From Urechis unicinctus (Eukaryota; Annelida; Polychaeta; Xenopneusta; Urechidae), in assembly GCA_034190875.2 (NCBI GenBank), contig CM067350.1, positions 19,125,148-19,189,147 on the forward strand: DNA of 64,000 nucleotides. The letters are read 5' to 3'. This document shows, piece by piece, positions 38,101 to 48,375 of this stretch (within the stretch, counting starts at the first letter, position 1; every line of letters begins with the position of its first letter). The position numbers and the translations under genes were made by a program. The notes beneath the pieces are model-generated. The model was not told the origin of the DNA. It worked only from the letters and a program-made list of their open reading frames with translations, and ran no database searches.

Positions 38101-39150
38101 AATAAATACATTTGACGATGTTGGCAGTGTATCGCAGTCTTTGCGCAACTGACTATGATGTCAGCGTTGCGAAATCTTCATACAGCTGACTATGATATCA
38201 TTCTAGCAAACTCTATATACAGCTGACTATGATGTCAGTGTAGAGCAGTCTTTGCACAACTGAATATTATGTTAGTGTAGCGCAGTCTTTACACATCTGA
38301 CTATGATGTCAGTGTAGCGAACGTTACATACAGTTGACTATGAAGTCAGTGTTGCGAACACTTCATACAGCCGAATATGATGTCGGCGTAGTTCACAACA
38401 TATATTCAGCTGACTATAATGTCAGCGTAGCGCAGTCTTTATATGGCCGACTATTATGTCAGTGTTGAGCACTCTGGACACATCTGACTATGATGTCAGT
38501 GTAGTGAACTATATATAAAGCAGACAATGATTTCAATGTAGCAAACTCTAAAACAGCTGACAATGATGTCAATGTAGAGCACTCTATACACTGCTGATTA
38601 TAAAGTCAGTGTAGCGAACTTTATATATAACTGACTATGATGTCGGTGTAGCTAACTCTATACACAGTTGACCATGATGTCTGTGTAGCGAACTGTATAT
38701 ATAACAACTATGATGTCAGCGAAGCCAATTATATATACATCTGACTATGATGTTAGTGTCGCGATTTCTTTATACTGCTGACTATGATGTCAATGTAGCA
38801 AACTCTCTCTCTATATAACGGACTATGAGGTCAGTGTTGCGAACTCTTCATACAGCCGAATATGATGTCGGCGTAGCTAACTACATATATTAAGATGACT
38901 ATGATGTCAATGCAGCAAACTATATATAAAGCAGACTATGATGTCGGTTTGCAAATTCTGTATTCAGCTGACTATGATGTTGGTGTAGCGCATTCTATAT
39001 ACAGCTGACTATGATATCAGTGTAGCGCACTCTATACAGAGCTGACTATGATTTTAGCGTAGCGAACTCTATATATAACTGACTATGATGTAAGTGTAGC
39101 GAATTATAAACATAGCTGACTATGATGTCATTGTAGCGACGTCTATACAC
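35135..39150. repeat. Second higher-order repeat, ~1.79 and 1.48 kb steps
   Basis: The segment beginning gaaatttatatac near 35135 recurs at 36921 (1786 bases) and includes a run of odd units (aaaaaactgcaaattatgtc, then a gggccttgtataagcagc word). A marker reading gactatgattttagcgtag recurs near 35785, 37566 and 39047, the last step being about 1.48 kb. Confidence 0.8.
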
Positions 39151-40447
39151 ATCTGACCATAATATTAGTGTAGCGCAGTCTTTGCAGAGCTGACTATGAT
39201 GTTAGTGTAGCGAACTCTAGATACAGCTGACTATGTTGTCAGCTTTGCAACCTCTGTATACTATGATGTCAGTGTAGCGCACAATAAATACGGCTGACTA
39301 TGATGTCACTGCAGCGCAGTATTTGCACCGCTGAATATGATGTCATTGTAGCAACGTCTATACATATCTGACCGTGATGTTGGTGTAGCGCATTCTTTGC
39401 ACAGCTGACTATGATGACAGTGCAGCGAACTCCATATACAACTGACTATGATGACAGCGTAGTGCAGATTTTACACAGCTGACTATGATGTCAATGTAGT
39501 GCACTCTTTGCACACCTGGCTACGATATCAGTCTAGCGAAATCGTCAAAATGCTGACCATGTTGTCGGTCTAGCGAACTCATTATACAGCTGACTATGAT
39601 GTCAGTGAAGCGCACTGTATTCATAGCTGACTATGATGTCAGTGTAGCGAACTCTAGATACAGCTGACTATGATGTCAGTTTTGCAAACTCTATATACTA
39701 TGATGTCTGTGTAGCGCACAATAAATTCAGTTGACGATGATGGCAGTGTATCGCAGTCTTTGCACAGCTGACTATGATGTCAGCGTAGCGTAATCTTCAT
39801 ACAGCTTACTATGATGTCAGTCTAGCAAACTCTATATACAGCTGACTATGATGTCACTGTGACGCACACTATACAGAGCTGACTAAGATGTGGGCGTAGC
39901 GAACTCTATATATAACTGACTATGATATCATTGGACCGATCTCCATACACAGTTGACTATGATGTCAGTGTAGCACAGTCTTTGCACTTCTGATAAGTAT
40001 GTCGGTGTAGCGCACTCTGTACACAAGTGACTATGATGTCAGCGTATCGAACTCTATATACATCCGACTATTTTGTCAGTGTAGCAATCTCTATATACAG
40101 CTGACTGCGTTGTTAGTGTAGCGAACTCTATATACAGCTGATTATTACGTTAGACTTGTGCATTCTTTACACAGATGACTATAATGTCACTGTAGCGCAC
40201 TCTATATACATGTGGCAATGATGTCAGTTTTGCGATTTCTATATACAGCTGACTATGATGTCAGCGTAGAAAACTCTATATACATCTGTCTATGATGTCA
40301 GTGTACTGAACACAATATACACCTGACTTTGATGTCAGTTGAGCGAACTCTATATACAGCAGACTTTGATGTCAGTTTTGAGAACTGTGTATATAGCTGA
40401 TTATGATGTCAGCGTAGCAGATTCTATATACCGCTGACTATGATGTC

Positions 40448-40838
40448 TGTCGATTTTGGTTCTGTCGACTTTGAATACGTGATGAATTGAAGACACAAAC
40501 GACGTTGTAGGGCCGAAAGAGGAGAAATATACTTTGTTCTTCTAAAGACAGGATAACTTCTTTATTTATCAAAGTGACCGAAAAGGATGATATTTAATTA
40601 TGGTTGGTGATCTTGCTCTGTCGTGAGCGTGTGTTCACTCCCTTATATATCCCTTTACTTTTGGAGGCGGCCCCCCCATCAGCGAACGCTATTGGCTGAG
40701 AGGCTTCTAGCAGGTTCACCAATGAGGTCTCCCCTTAATGAGGAAGTTAAGTTGGGGTTAAGGAATAACTGACGGGTAACTGGTGGACCAGAAGCTTTAA
40801 GATAGAGAGGGTAAAATTGAGTAAAACTGTTTACGACA
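40448..40838 (-). mobile_element. Solo LTR inserted in the minisatellite (copy 1)
   Basis: Ends TGTCGATTTTGG and GTTTACGACA form a perfect 5-bp inverted repeat (TGTCG/CGACA). The 4-bp sequence TGTC is duplicated on each side (40444-40447 and 40839-40842). Removing the 391 bp and one TGTC restores a perfect monomer. On the minus strand it holds a TATATAAG box (about 40643-40650), an AATAAA signal about 85 bases on (40561-40566) and a U5 region, plus an inverted CCAAT motif (attggctgag), so U3-R-U5 order fits an LTR read on the minus strand. It differs from the 5824 LTR. No internal sequence remains, so this is a solo LTR. Confidence 0.82.
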
Positions 40839-42162
40839 TGTCAGTGTAGCAAACACTATATACAGCTGACTATGATGTCAGTTTAGCGAATTCTATATAC
40901 AGCAGAATATGATGTCAAAATTGCGAATTCTGTATACAACTGACTATGATGTCTATGTAGCGCACTCTATATACAGCTGACTAAGATGTCAGTGTAGCGC
41001 AGTCTTTACACAGCTGACTATGATGTCAGTACAACGTAGTCTTGCGCAGCGCACTGAATACGATGTCAGTGAAGCGAACTCTGCATACAGCTGACTATGA
41101 TGTCAGCGTAGCGCAGTCTTTACATGGCGGACTATTATGTCAGTGTTGAGCACTCTGGACAAATCTGACTATGATGTCAGTGTAGTGAACTATATATAAA
41201 GCAGACAATGATGTCAATGTAGCAAACTCTTATACAGCTGACAATGATGTCAATGTAGCGCACTCTATACACTACTGACTATAAAGTCAGTGTAGCGAAC
41301 TTTATATATAAGTGATTATGATGTTGGTGTAGCTCACTCTATAAACAGCTGACCATGATGTCTGTGTAGCGAACTGTATATATAACTGACTATGATGTCA
41401 GTGAAGCGAAATATATATACAGCTGACTATGATGTTAGTGTCGCGAACTCTTCATACTGCTGACTATGATGTCAATGCAGCGAACTCTATATGCAGCCGA
41501 TAATGATGTCAATGTAGCAAACTCTATATACAGCTGACTATGATGTCGGTTTGCAAACTCTGTATTCAGCTGACTCTGATGTTGGTGTAGTGCATTCTTT
41601 GCAAAGCTGACAATGATGTCAGTGTAGCAAACACTATATACAGCTGATTATGACGTCAGTATAGCGAACTTTATATACAGCTGACTATGATGTCATAATA
41701 GTGCACTCTTTTTTCCGCTGACTATGATGTCAGTGTAGCGAACTCTATATAAACTGACTACGATGTCAGCATAGAGCACTATAAATACTGCTGACTGACT
41801 GATGTCAGTGTGTCGCACAATAAATACAGCTGACTATAATGTCAGAGTAGCAATCTCTATATTCAGCTGACTACGATGTCAGTGCAGCCAATTCTTTATG
41901 CAGCTGACAATGATGTCGACGTAGCGAAACATATGTACAGCTGAATATGTTGTCAGGGTAGCTAACTCTATATACAGCTGTCATTTATGTCAATGTGGTG
42001 ATCTCTATATGCAGCTGAATATTATGTTAGCCTTGTGCGAACTCTATATACAGATGACAATGGATGTAAGTGTAGGGCACTCTATATAAAGCTGACTATG
42101 ATGTCAGTGTAGCAGATTCTATACACAGATGACAATGATGTCAGCGTAGCAAATTCGATATA

Positions 42163-42517
42163 TTTGAATACGTGATGAATTGAAGACACAAACGACGTTG
42201 TAGGGCCGAAAGAGGAGAAATATACTTTGTTCTTCATTAAAGACAGGATAACTTCTTTATTTATCAAAGTGACCGAAAAGGATGATATTTAATTATGGTT
42301 GGTGATCTTGCTCTGTCGTGAGCGTGTGTTCACTCCCTTATATATCCCTTTACCCCATCAGCGAACGCTATTGGCTGAGAGGCTTCTAGCAGGTTCACCA
42401 ATGAGGTCTCCCCTTAATGAGGAAGTTAAGTTGGGGTTAAGGAATAACTGACGGGTAACTGGTGGACCAGAAGCTTTAAGATAGAGAGGGTAAAATTGAG
42501 TAAAACTGTTTACGACA
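42163..42517 (-). mobile_element. Solo LTR copy 2, left edge missing
   Basis: Same sequence as copy 1 from ttgaatacg on, but without the first 23 bases, which are replaced by minisatellite sequence (aaattcgatata). An 18-base stretch (cttttggaggcggccccc type) is deleted near 42353, and two bases (tcat) are changed near 42234. It arose by amplification of the block, not by new insertion. Confidence 0.82.
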
Positions 42518-43834
42518 TGTCAGTGTAGCAAACACTATATACAGCTGACTATGATGTCAGTTTAGCGAATTCTATATACAGCAGAATATGATGTCAAAAT
42601 TGCGAATTCTGTATACAACTGACTATGATGTCTATGTAGCGCACTCTATATACAGCTGACTAAGATGTCAGTGTAGCGCAGTCTTTACACAGCTGACTAT
42701 GATGTCAGTACAACGTAGTCTTTGCGCAGCTGAATACGATGTCAGTGAAGCGAACTCTGCATACAGCTGACTATGATGTCAGCGTAGCGCAGTCTTTACA
42801 TGGCGGACTATTATGTCAGTGTTGAGCACTCTGGACAAATCTGACTATGATGTCAGTGTAGTGAACTATATATAAAGCAGACAATGATGTCAATGTAGCA
42901 AACTCTTATACAGCTGACAATGATGTCAATGTAGCGCACTCTATACACTACTGACTATAAAGTCAGTGTAGCGAACTTTATATATAAGTGATTATGATGT
43001 TGGTGTAGCTCACTCTATAAACAGCTGACCATGATGTCTGTGTAGCGAACTGTATATATAACTGACTATGATGTCAGTGAAGCGAAATATATATACAGCT
43101 GACTATGATGTTAGTGTCGCGAACTCTTCATACTGCTGACTATGATGTCAATGCAGCGAACTCTATATGCAGCCGATAATGATGTCAATGTAGCAAACTC
43201 TATATACAGCTGACTATGATGTCGGTTTGCAAACTCTGTATTCAGCTGACTCTGATGTTGTGTGTAGTGCATTCTTTGCAAAGCTGACAATGATGTCAGT
43301 GTAGCAAACACTATATACAGCTGATTATGACGTCAGTATAGCGAACTTTATATACAGCTGACTATGATGTCATAATAGTGCACTCTTTTTTCCGCTGACT
43401 ATGATGTCAGTGTAGCGAACTCTATATAACTGACTACGATGTCAGCATAGAGCACTATAAATACTGCTGACTATGATGTCAGTGTGTCGCACAATAAATA
43501 CAGCTGACTATAATGTCAGAGTAGCAATCTCTATATTCAGCTGACTACGATGTCAGTGCAGCCAATTCTTTATGCAGCTGACAATGATGTCGACGTAGCG
43601 AAACATATGTACAGCTGAATATGTTGTCAGGGTAGCTAACTCTATATACAGCTGTCATTTATGTCAATGTGGTGATCTCTATATGCAGCTGAATATTATG
43701 TTAGCCTTGTGCAGTCTTTACACAGATGACAATGGTGTAAGTGTAGGGCACTCTATATAAAGCTGACTATGATGTCAGTGTTATGCAGTCTTTACACAGA
43801 TGACAATGATGTCAGCGTAGCAAATTCAATATAT

Positions 43835-44202
43835 TTGAATACGTGATGAATTGAAGACACAAACGACGTTGTAGGGCCGAAAGAGGAGAAATATACTTTG
43901 TTCTTCTAAAGACAGGATAACTTCTTTATTTATCAAAGTGACCGAAAAGGATGATATTTAATTATGGTTGGTGATCTTGCTCTGTCGTGAGCGTGTGTTC
44001 ACTCCCTTATATATCCCTTTACTTTTGGAGGCGGCCCCCCCATCAGCGAACGCTATTGGCTGAGAGGCTTCTAGCAGGTTCACCAATGAGGTCTCCCCTT
44101 AATGAGGAAGTTAAGTTGGGGTTAAGGAATAACTGACGGGTAACTGGTGGACCAGAAGCTTTAAGGTAGAGAGGGTTAAATTGAGTAAACCTGTTTACGA
44201 CA
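43835..44202 (-). mobile_element. Solo LTR copy 3, left edge missing
   Basis: It has the same left junction as copy 2 (aaattcaatatatttgaatacg) but keeps the 18-base stretch lost in copy 2. It carries a few substitutions near the right end (ttaaggtagagagggttaaa). After 44202 the array differs from what follows copies 1 and 2. Confidence 0.82.
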
Positions 44203-46208
44203 TGTCAGTGTAGTGAACTCTGCATACAGCTGACTATGGTGTAAGTGTAGCGAAGTCTTTGCACAGCTAAATATAATGTCAGAGTTGCGAACTCTATATA
44301 CATCTAACTATGATGTCAGCATAGCAACGTCTTTATACAGCTGACAAATATGTAAATGTAGCGCACTCAATACACAGCATATCGCCGTATATACACAGCT
44401 GACTATGATGTCATTGTAGCGAACTCTACATACAGCTGACTATGATGTCAGCGTATCGCAGTCATTACACGGCTGACTATGATGTCAGCGTTGAGCTCTC
44501 TGGACACATATGACTATGATGTCAGTGTAGCGAACTATATATACAGCAGGCAATGATGTCAATGTAGCAAACTCTTATACAGCTGACAATGATGTCAGTG
44601 TAGCGACCGCTATATGCACCTGACTATGATCTCAGTGCAGCGAAATCTATATAGAGCTGACTATGATGTCAAGTAGCAAACTCTATATTCAGCTGATAAT
44701 GATGTCATTGTAGCGAACTCTATATGGAACTGACAGTAATTTGGATGAAGCGAACTCAATATACAGCTGACTATGATGTCAACGTCGCGCATTCCAAGTT
44801 CAATTTTTTGATTATGATGTCAGTCTAGCGAACTCTATATACAGCCGACAAGAATGTCTGCGTAGCGTACTCTATACACAAATGACTACGATGTCAGTGT
44901 AGCGAACTCTATATATAACTGACAATGATATTAGCATAGCGAACTATATATACAGCTGGATATGATGTCAGTGTTACGTAGTCTTAGTACAGCTGACTGT
45001 GATGTCACTGTGACGCAGCCATTGCAGAGGTGACTATGATGTCAGCTTAGCAGTCTATCGAACTTTATACACAGCTGACCAAGGCATCCATGTAGCTCAC
45101 TCTATACACAGCTGAATATGATGTCAGTGTAGCGAACTCTATATATAACTGACAATGATGTTAGTATAGCGAACTTTACTCACAGCTGACTCTGATGTCA
45201 ATGTGACGTAGTCTTTGCACAGCTGACTATAATGTCAGTGTAACGAACTCTACATACAGCTTACTATGATGTCAAAGCAGCGCAGTCATTACACAGCTGA
45301 CTATGATGTCAGTGTGGCGTAGTCTATGCACAGCTGACTATGATGTCAATGTTGCACGCTCTTCATACAGCTGACTATTATGTCAGTCTATCGAAATCTA
45401 TACACAGCTGACTATGATGTCAGCGTGGCGCAGTCTTCACAAAGCTGACTATGATGTCAGTGTGGCAAGGTCTTTGCACCGCTGTCTCAATAGAGCTGAC
45501 TATGATGTCAATGTAGCGAAATCTATATACAGCTGACTATGATGTCTGTGTTGCTCACCCTATACACTGCTGACTATGATTTCTGTGTAGCAAACTCTAT
45601 AAATAACTGACAATGATGTTAGTATAGCGAACTATATATACAGCTGACTATCCTGTCAGTGTGATGTAGTCTTTGCACAGCTGACTATGATGTCAACCTC
45701 GCGAACTCAACAAACAGTTGACTATGATGTCAGCGTAGCGCAGTCTTAACACGGCCAACTATGATGTCAGTGTGGCGTGGCCTTTGTACTGCTGACTGTG
45801 ATGTTATCGTAGCGCACTCTTCATACAGTTGATTATCATGTCAGTCTAGCGAACTCTATATATAGCTGACTATAATGTTAGTGTAGCAAACCATATATAC
45901 AGTTGACTATGTTGCCAGTGTGACCTAATTTTTGCACAGCTAACTATTATGTCAATGTAGTGAACTCTACATACTGTTGTCTATGATGTCAGTTTGACGT
46001 AGTCTTTGCACAGCTGACTATGATGACCAAGTAGCGCAGTCATTTTACAGCTGACTATGATGTCAACGTTGCGCGCTCTTCATACAGGTGACTATTATGG
46101 CAGTCTTTAGAACTGTATATACAGCTGACTATGATGTCTTTGTAGCTCACCCTATACACAGATGACTCTGATGTTAGTTAAGCGAACTCTATATACGGCT
46201 GACTATTA

Positions 46209-46240
46209 TGTCTGACGTTAACAGAAGTACTGATGTTGGT
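46209..46240 (+). pseudogene. SNORD18: SNORD18-like fragment at the array edge
   Basis: CTGACGTTAACAGAAGTACTGATG is seen here, in pieces: tctgacgtta, acagaagtac, tgatgttggt. It matches the C' to D end of the subtype II copies (D box CTGA at 46230-46233). The C box and guide half is replaced by the last minisatellite unit, so the array boundary falls within a snoRNA copy. Confidence 0.6.
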
Positions 46241-46654
46241 GTTTTGCTCACAGTTGACATATGCATTGGTGCATAATGGTCAAATCTTAAGTTTACTGAT
46301 CCTCTGTCTTATCTTACTCATTTTATTCACTAACACTAACTTTCTGATTAGAAATGACAGGGTTCGACACGATGGTTTCTGAATAACTTGTCCTGTAGGA
46401 CAAGTGCTTGGAACTTTTACTTGTCCCCCCTAATTTTACCTGTCCTAGGTTTTGTTTTACTCTGATCAGCACACCTCGTTGCTGACGGTGCTCGCGTGTC
46501 ATTGATGTCTACTAAACAAATTGGTGCGTTGCAGAATGCGTGCCAAATCACTTATCCTTGGCAAGTAGACTTCTTTTAGTGTCGTACCCTGGATGAACTA
46601 GAAAAGTACAAATATAATAACTTGTTCAGCGTACCATTTGATGTTGTAGCCTGC
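46241..46654. other. Non-coding, putative intron sequence
   Basis: No gene or repeat recognised. It lies between two SNORD18-like copies. It contains a short direct-repeat pair gacaagtg...acttgtcc (46395-46445) that could pair. Confidence 0.4.
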
Positions 46655-46720
46655 ATGATGAGTTAACTTCTGGTCCGTGTTGCTGAGGTCCTGAGCCTTT
46701 GACGTTTACAGAAGTACTAA
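46655..46720 (+). ncRNA. SNORD18: SNORD18-like snoRNA, subtype II, D box mutated
   Basis: C box ATGATGA (46655-46661), guide GGTCCGTGTTG, D' box CTGA (46683-46686), C'-like TTGACG, and D box position CTAA (46717-46720) instead of CTGA. The guide places the D'+5 nucleotide opposite the same rRNA adenosine as U18. The changed D box makes function doubtful. Confidence 0.65.
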
Positions 46721-46829
46721 TGTTAGCAGTTTGGGATAGGTATATATCATGGAAGGGGTGGGGTGGATGCAGTTCAACTGGTATTAAAACACATCATTTT
46801 ACGGTGCCTTTGTATTTGCAAGTCTGTAA

Positions 46830-47471
46830 ATGATGATTTTGCTTCTGGTCCGTGTTTCCTATGCCCATAGCCTGTGACGTTAAAGAGACTGTTCAGCCAC
46901 ATATAAGGCAATCAGGGATCATTTCGTTATTACATTACTACGATTAACGCAGACGTAAGTAATGACATCTTCTTATTTGTGCCGCCGAGTTTACATGATG
47001 GAAGTTATGTTGATAAGTTTTTAACATTATTATTTGACTGGAAATATTCATGATATACTGTGGAGATCTGTTTTATTCAGTTATGTCGTTCCATCGATAA
47101 CGGTGCCTCCCTAAAACCATGAACTACACGAATGTTAGCTGAAAATCATAACGCGCTCTGAATTTACCTCGCTAACGATGTGTATTCTTCCGCTTTAGTT
47201 ACATAATGTAGATTTCATAAAATCTTCACTCATTCAAGTTTTTGGGCATAATTGTGCACACATTAGACCGACAAGCAGGAAGGATAATGTCCGACAACAT
47301 AAATGGCAACAGCCGAAGTAAGGATCTTTTTTCTGAGACCACAGCGCCGCGTAGCGACTGAAAGTCTGAAAATGTAACATTTTTGGTTTCCAAGGTGCTG
47401 TTACCAAGCAGCTTGCTAGGCAACCACTTTCCTTATATGGGGCTGAACAGTCTCTTTAACAGAAGTTCTGA
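46830..47471 (+). pseudogene. SNORD18: SNORD18-like subtype I copy split by a MITE
   Basis: C box TGATGA at 46831-46836, guide GGTCCGTGTTTC (about 46848-46858), and TGTGACG before the MITE. After the MITE at 47456 the copy resumes with TTAACAGAAGTTCTGATAC, D box CTGA (47468-47471). Without the MITE it reads collinear with the copy at 3083-3148 and its flanks. The insertion lies between C' and D and must stop production of the snoRNA. Confidence 0.72.
46884..47455. mobile_element. 572-bp MITE with 25-bp inverted repeats and TTAA target
   Basis: The left end reads AGAGACTGTTCAGCC, A, CATATAAGG. The right end, reversed, reads the same with one C for A (24 of 25 match). TTAA flanks both sides (46880-46883 and 47456-47459). 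The empty site exists in the paralogous copy at 3132-3136 (gacgttaaaagaag). TTAA duplication is the mark of piggyBac-type transposases, so a piggyBac-related MITE is the likely class, but no transposase is here and the termini were not searched. Small frames inside have no coding look. Confidence 0.87.
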
Positions 47472-47586
47472 TACAGACTGATTCATGGTCACTTAAAAAT
47501 TTCCCTCTTAGATTATTTACCAAGGTTCCTGTGGTTATGGAACTACCAGTATTAACTTTATCGATTTGTTGAATCTGTTGGGCAGC

Positions 47587-47652
47587 ATGATGAATTATCT
47601 TCTGGTCCGTGTTGCTGAGGCCCTGAGCCTTTGACTTTAGCAGAAGTTCTGA
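47587..47652 (+). ncRNA. SNORD18: SNORD18-like snoRNA, subtype II, all boxes intact
   Basis: C box ATGATGA (47587-47593), guide GGTCCGTGTTG, D' box CTGA (47615-47618), C'-like TTGACT (about 47631) and D box CTGA (47649-47652), 66 nt. It is 94 bases before the RPL4 exon at 47746, in the host intron on the same strand. Of the copies here this is the most likely to be functional, provided the host transcript is made. The terminal stem is weak by eye. Confidence 0.72.
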
Positions 47653-47745
47653 TGTCACCTAAATTTCTCCCATGTATCAACACTCACACACACACCCCAT
47701 TCCCCCACTAATACATATTTAATGTAGCTCATTTCCTTTATTCAG
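47653..47745 (+). other. 3' end of the RPL4 intron
   Basis: It contains a short CA tract (47683-47696) and a pyrimidine-rich acceptor, ttcctttattcag, ending at 47745. This is the end of the intron that begins at 3032 if the two RPL4 parts are one gene. Confidence 0.6.
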
Positions 47746-48021
47746 GTGAAGAACTCCCGTGCTGGCAAGGGTAAAATGCGAAACCGTAGACGCATTCAGC
47801 GTAGAGGTCCTCTTATCATCTATGGCACAGACAATGGCATCTCTCGGGCATTCCGTAACATCCCTGGTATCACCCTTGTCAATGTGAACCGCCTCAACCT
47901 CCTCTCCATGGCATGGTGGTCACGTTGGTCGCTTCTGCATCTGGACAGAGTCTGCCTTCAAACAGCTCGACAACATTTACGGCACATGGAAGAGACCATC
48001 AGCTGAAAAGTCACATTACAA
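47746..48021 (+). pseudogene. RPL4: RPL4 (uL4) exon, 2-bp deletion
   Basis: The frame from 47746 reads [20 protein letters not shown], then [20 protein letters not shown] and [16 protein letters not shown]. After about 47913 two bases are missing and the frame must be shifted to read [20 protein letters not shown] and [15 protein letters not shown]. This is the most conserved core of RPL4. Acceptor ttattcag precedes it and donor AA|gtgaga follows at 48022. The deletion removes most of one Pro codon. It is either a sequencing indel or pseudogene decay; the high conservation of everything else argues that the copy is young or real. Confidence 0.9.
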
Positions 48022-48107
48022 GTGAGAGCTGCTCAGTGTTCGAATCTCATTAATTCCATGGTGTATTGCAATCACATGTTAGTAATGTGTTAATTCTGTG
48101 CCTTCAG
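48022..48107 (+). other. RPL4 intron, 86 bp
   Basis: It begins gtgaga and ends ccttcag. Joining the flanking exons gives HYNLPMPKM, which is the RPL4 reading, so it is a true intron and this is not a processed pseudogene. Confidence 0.82.
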
Positions 48108-48186
48108 TTTACCTATGCCTAAGATGACCAATACAGATTTATCACGTCTGCTGAAGAGTGATGAGATACAGAACGCTTTACGTGAA
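48108..48186 (+). pseudogene. RPL4: RPL4 exon (NLPMPKM...ALRE)
   Basis: With the split codon AA|T it reads NLPMPKMTNTDLSRLLKSDE and IQNALRE. RPL4 proteins have [20 protein letters not shown] and IQRALR here. A canonical donor gtaagt follows at 48187. Confidence 0.88.
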
Positions 48187-48306
48187 GTAAGTTGCTCGTT
48201 TTGTGTATGCTGAAGCAGATCAGCTGCCAGTCAGTTGTAACTTGTTAATATTTCCTTATTTGATCAAATATATTTGACTAATTGGGTCCTGTAATGTGTT
48301 ATTCAG
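48187..48306 (+). other. RPL4 intron, 120 bp
   Basis: It begins gtaagt and ends gtgttattcag. No snoRNA is seen inside. Confidence 0.75.
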
Positions 48307-48375
48307 AAAGGATAAGGCGAGGCGTCTACAGAAGAAGAACCCTCTTAAAAATTTCGTGTTATGATGAGGTTGCGT
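48307..48375 (+). pseudogene. RPL4: RPL4 exon, frameshifted, truncated
   Basis: One frame reads KDKARRLQKKNPLKNF, matching the RPL4 block with KKNPLKN. Phase does not follow from the previous exon without a shift (phase 0 meets TAA at once), and one more base is missing after AATTT near 48353, where the next residues should be RVMMRL. After that the similarity is lost and a stop follows at about 48396. The lysine-rich C-terminal tail of RPL4 is not found downstream. Confidence 0.78.

Larger units (their letters stand above)
40471..44202. repeat. Segmental tandem block, 1693 and 1671 bp steps
   Basis: LTR plus about 1.3 kb of minisatellite forms the block. Starts of ttgaatacg lie at 40471, 42164 and 43835. 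The satellite parts after LTR copies 1 and 2 run nearly base for base (for example the words tatatacagctgattatgacg and gtgcactcttttttccgctg in both). The third block ends just after its LTR. Confidence 0.93.
27985..46208. repeat. 18-kb minisatellite, 37-38-bp unit
   Basis: The unit reads cagctgactatgatgtcagt then gtagcgaactctatata. It recurs about 450 times over roughly 17.1 kb, once about 1.1 kb of inserted LTR copies is taken out. Units vary by substitutions and small indels, with alternatives such as gcgcagtctttgcacagctg and gcgcacaataaatac. Each unit contains CTGAC-tatgat-GTCAG, a 5-bp stem with a 6-nt loop, and a CAGCTG E-box. TGA and TAG triplets plus a unit length not divisible by three close the reading frames, so it is not coding. 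Higher-order blocks and an LTR inside it are listed separately. Confidence 0.97.

Noticed and set aside
27985-46208. CRISPR array (regular repeats)
   Set aside because: There are no constant repeats separated by unique spacers; the whole unit varies gradually, units are contiguous, and the genome is eukaryotic.
47226-47423. Small minus-strand frame in the MITE as a transposase
   Set aside because: Only 65 codons with no DDE/DDD motif; the element is 572 bp, too short for an autonomous piggyBac.
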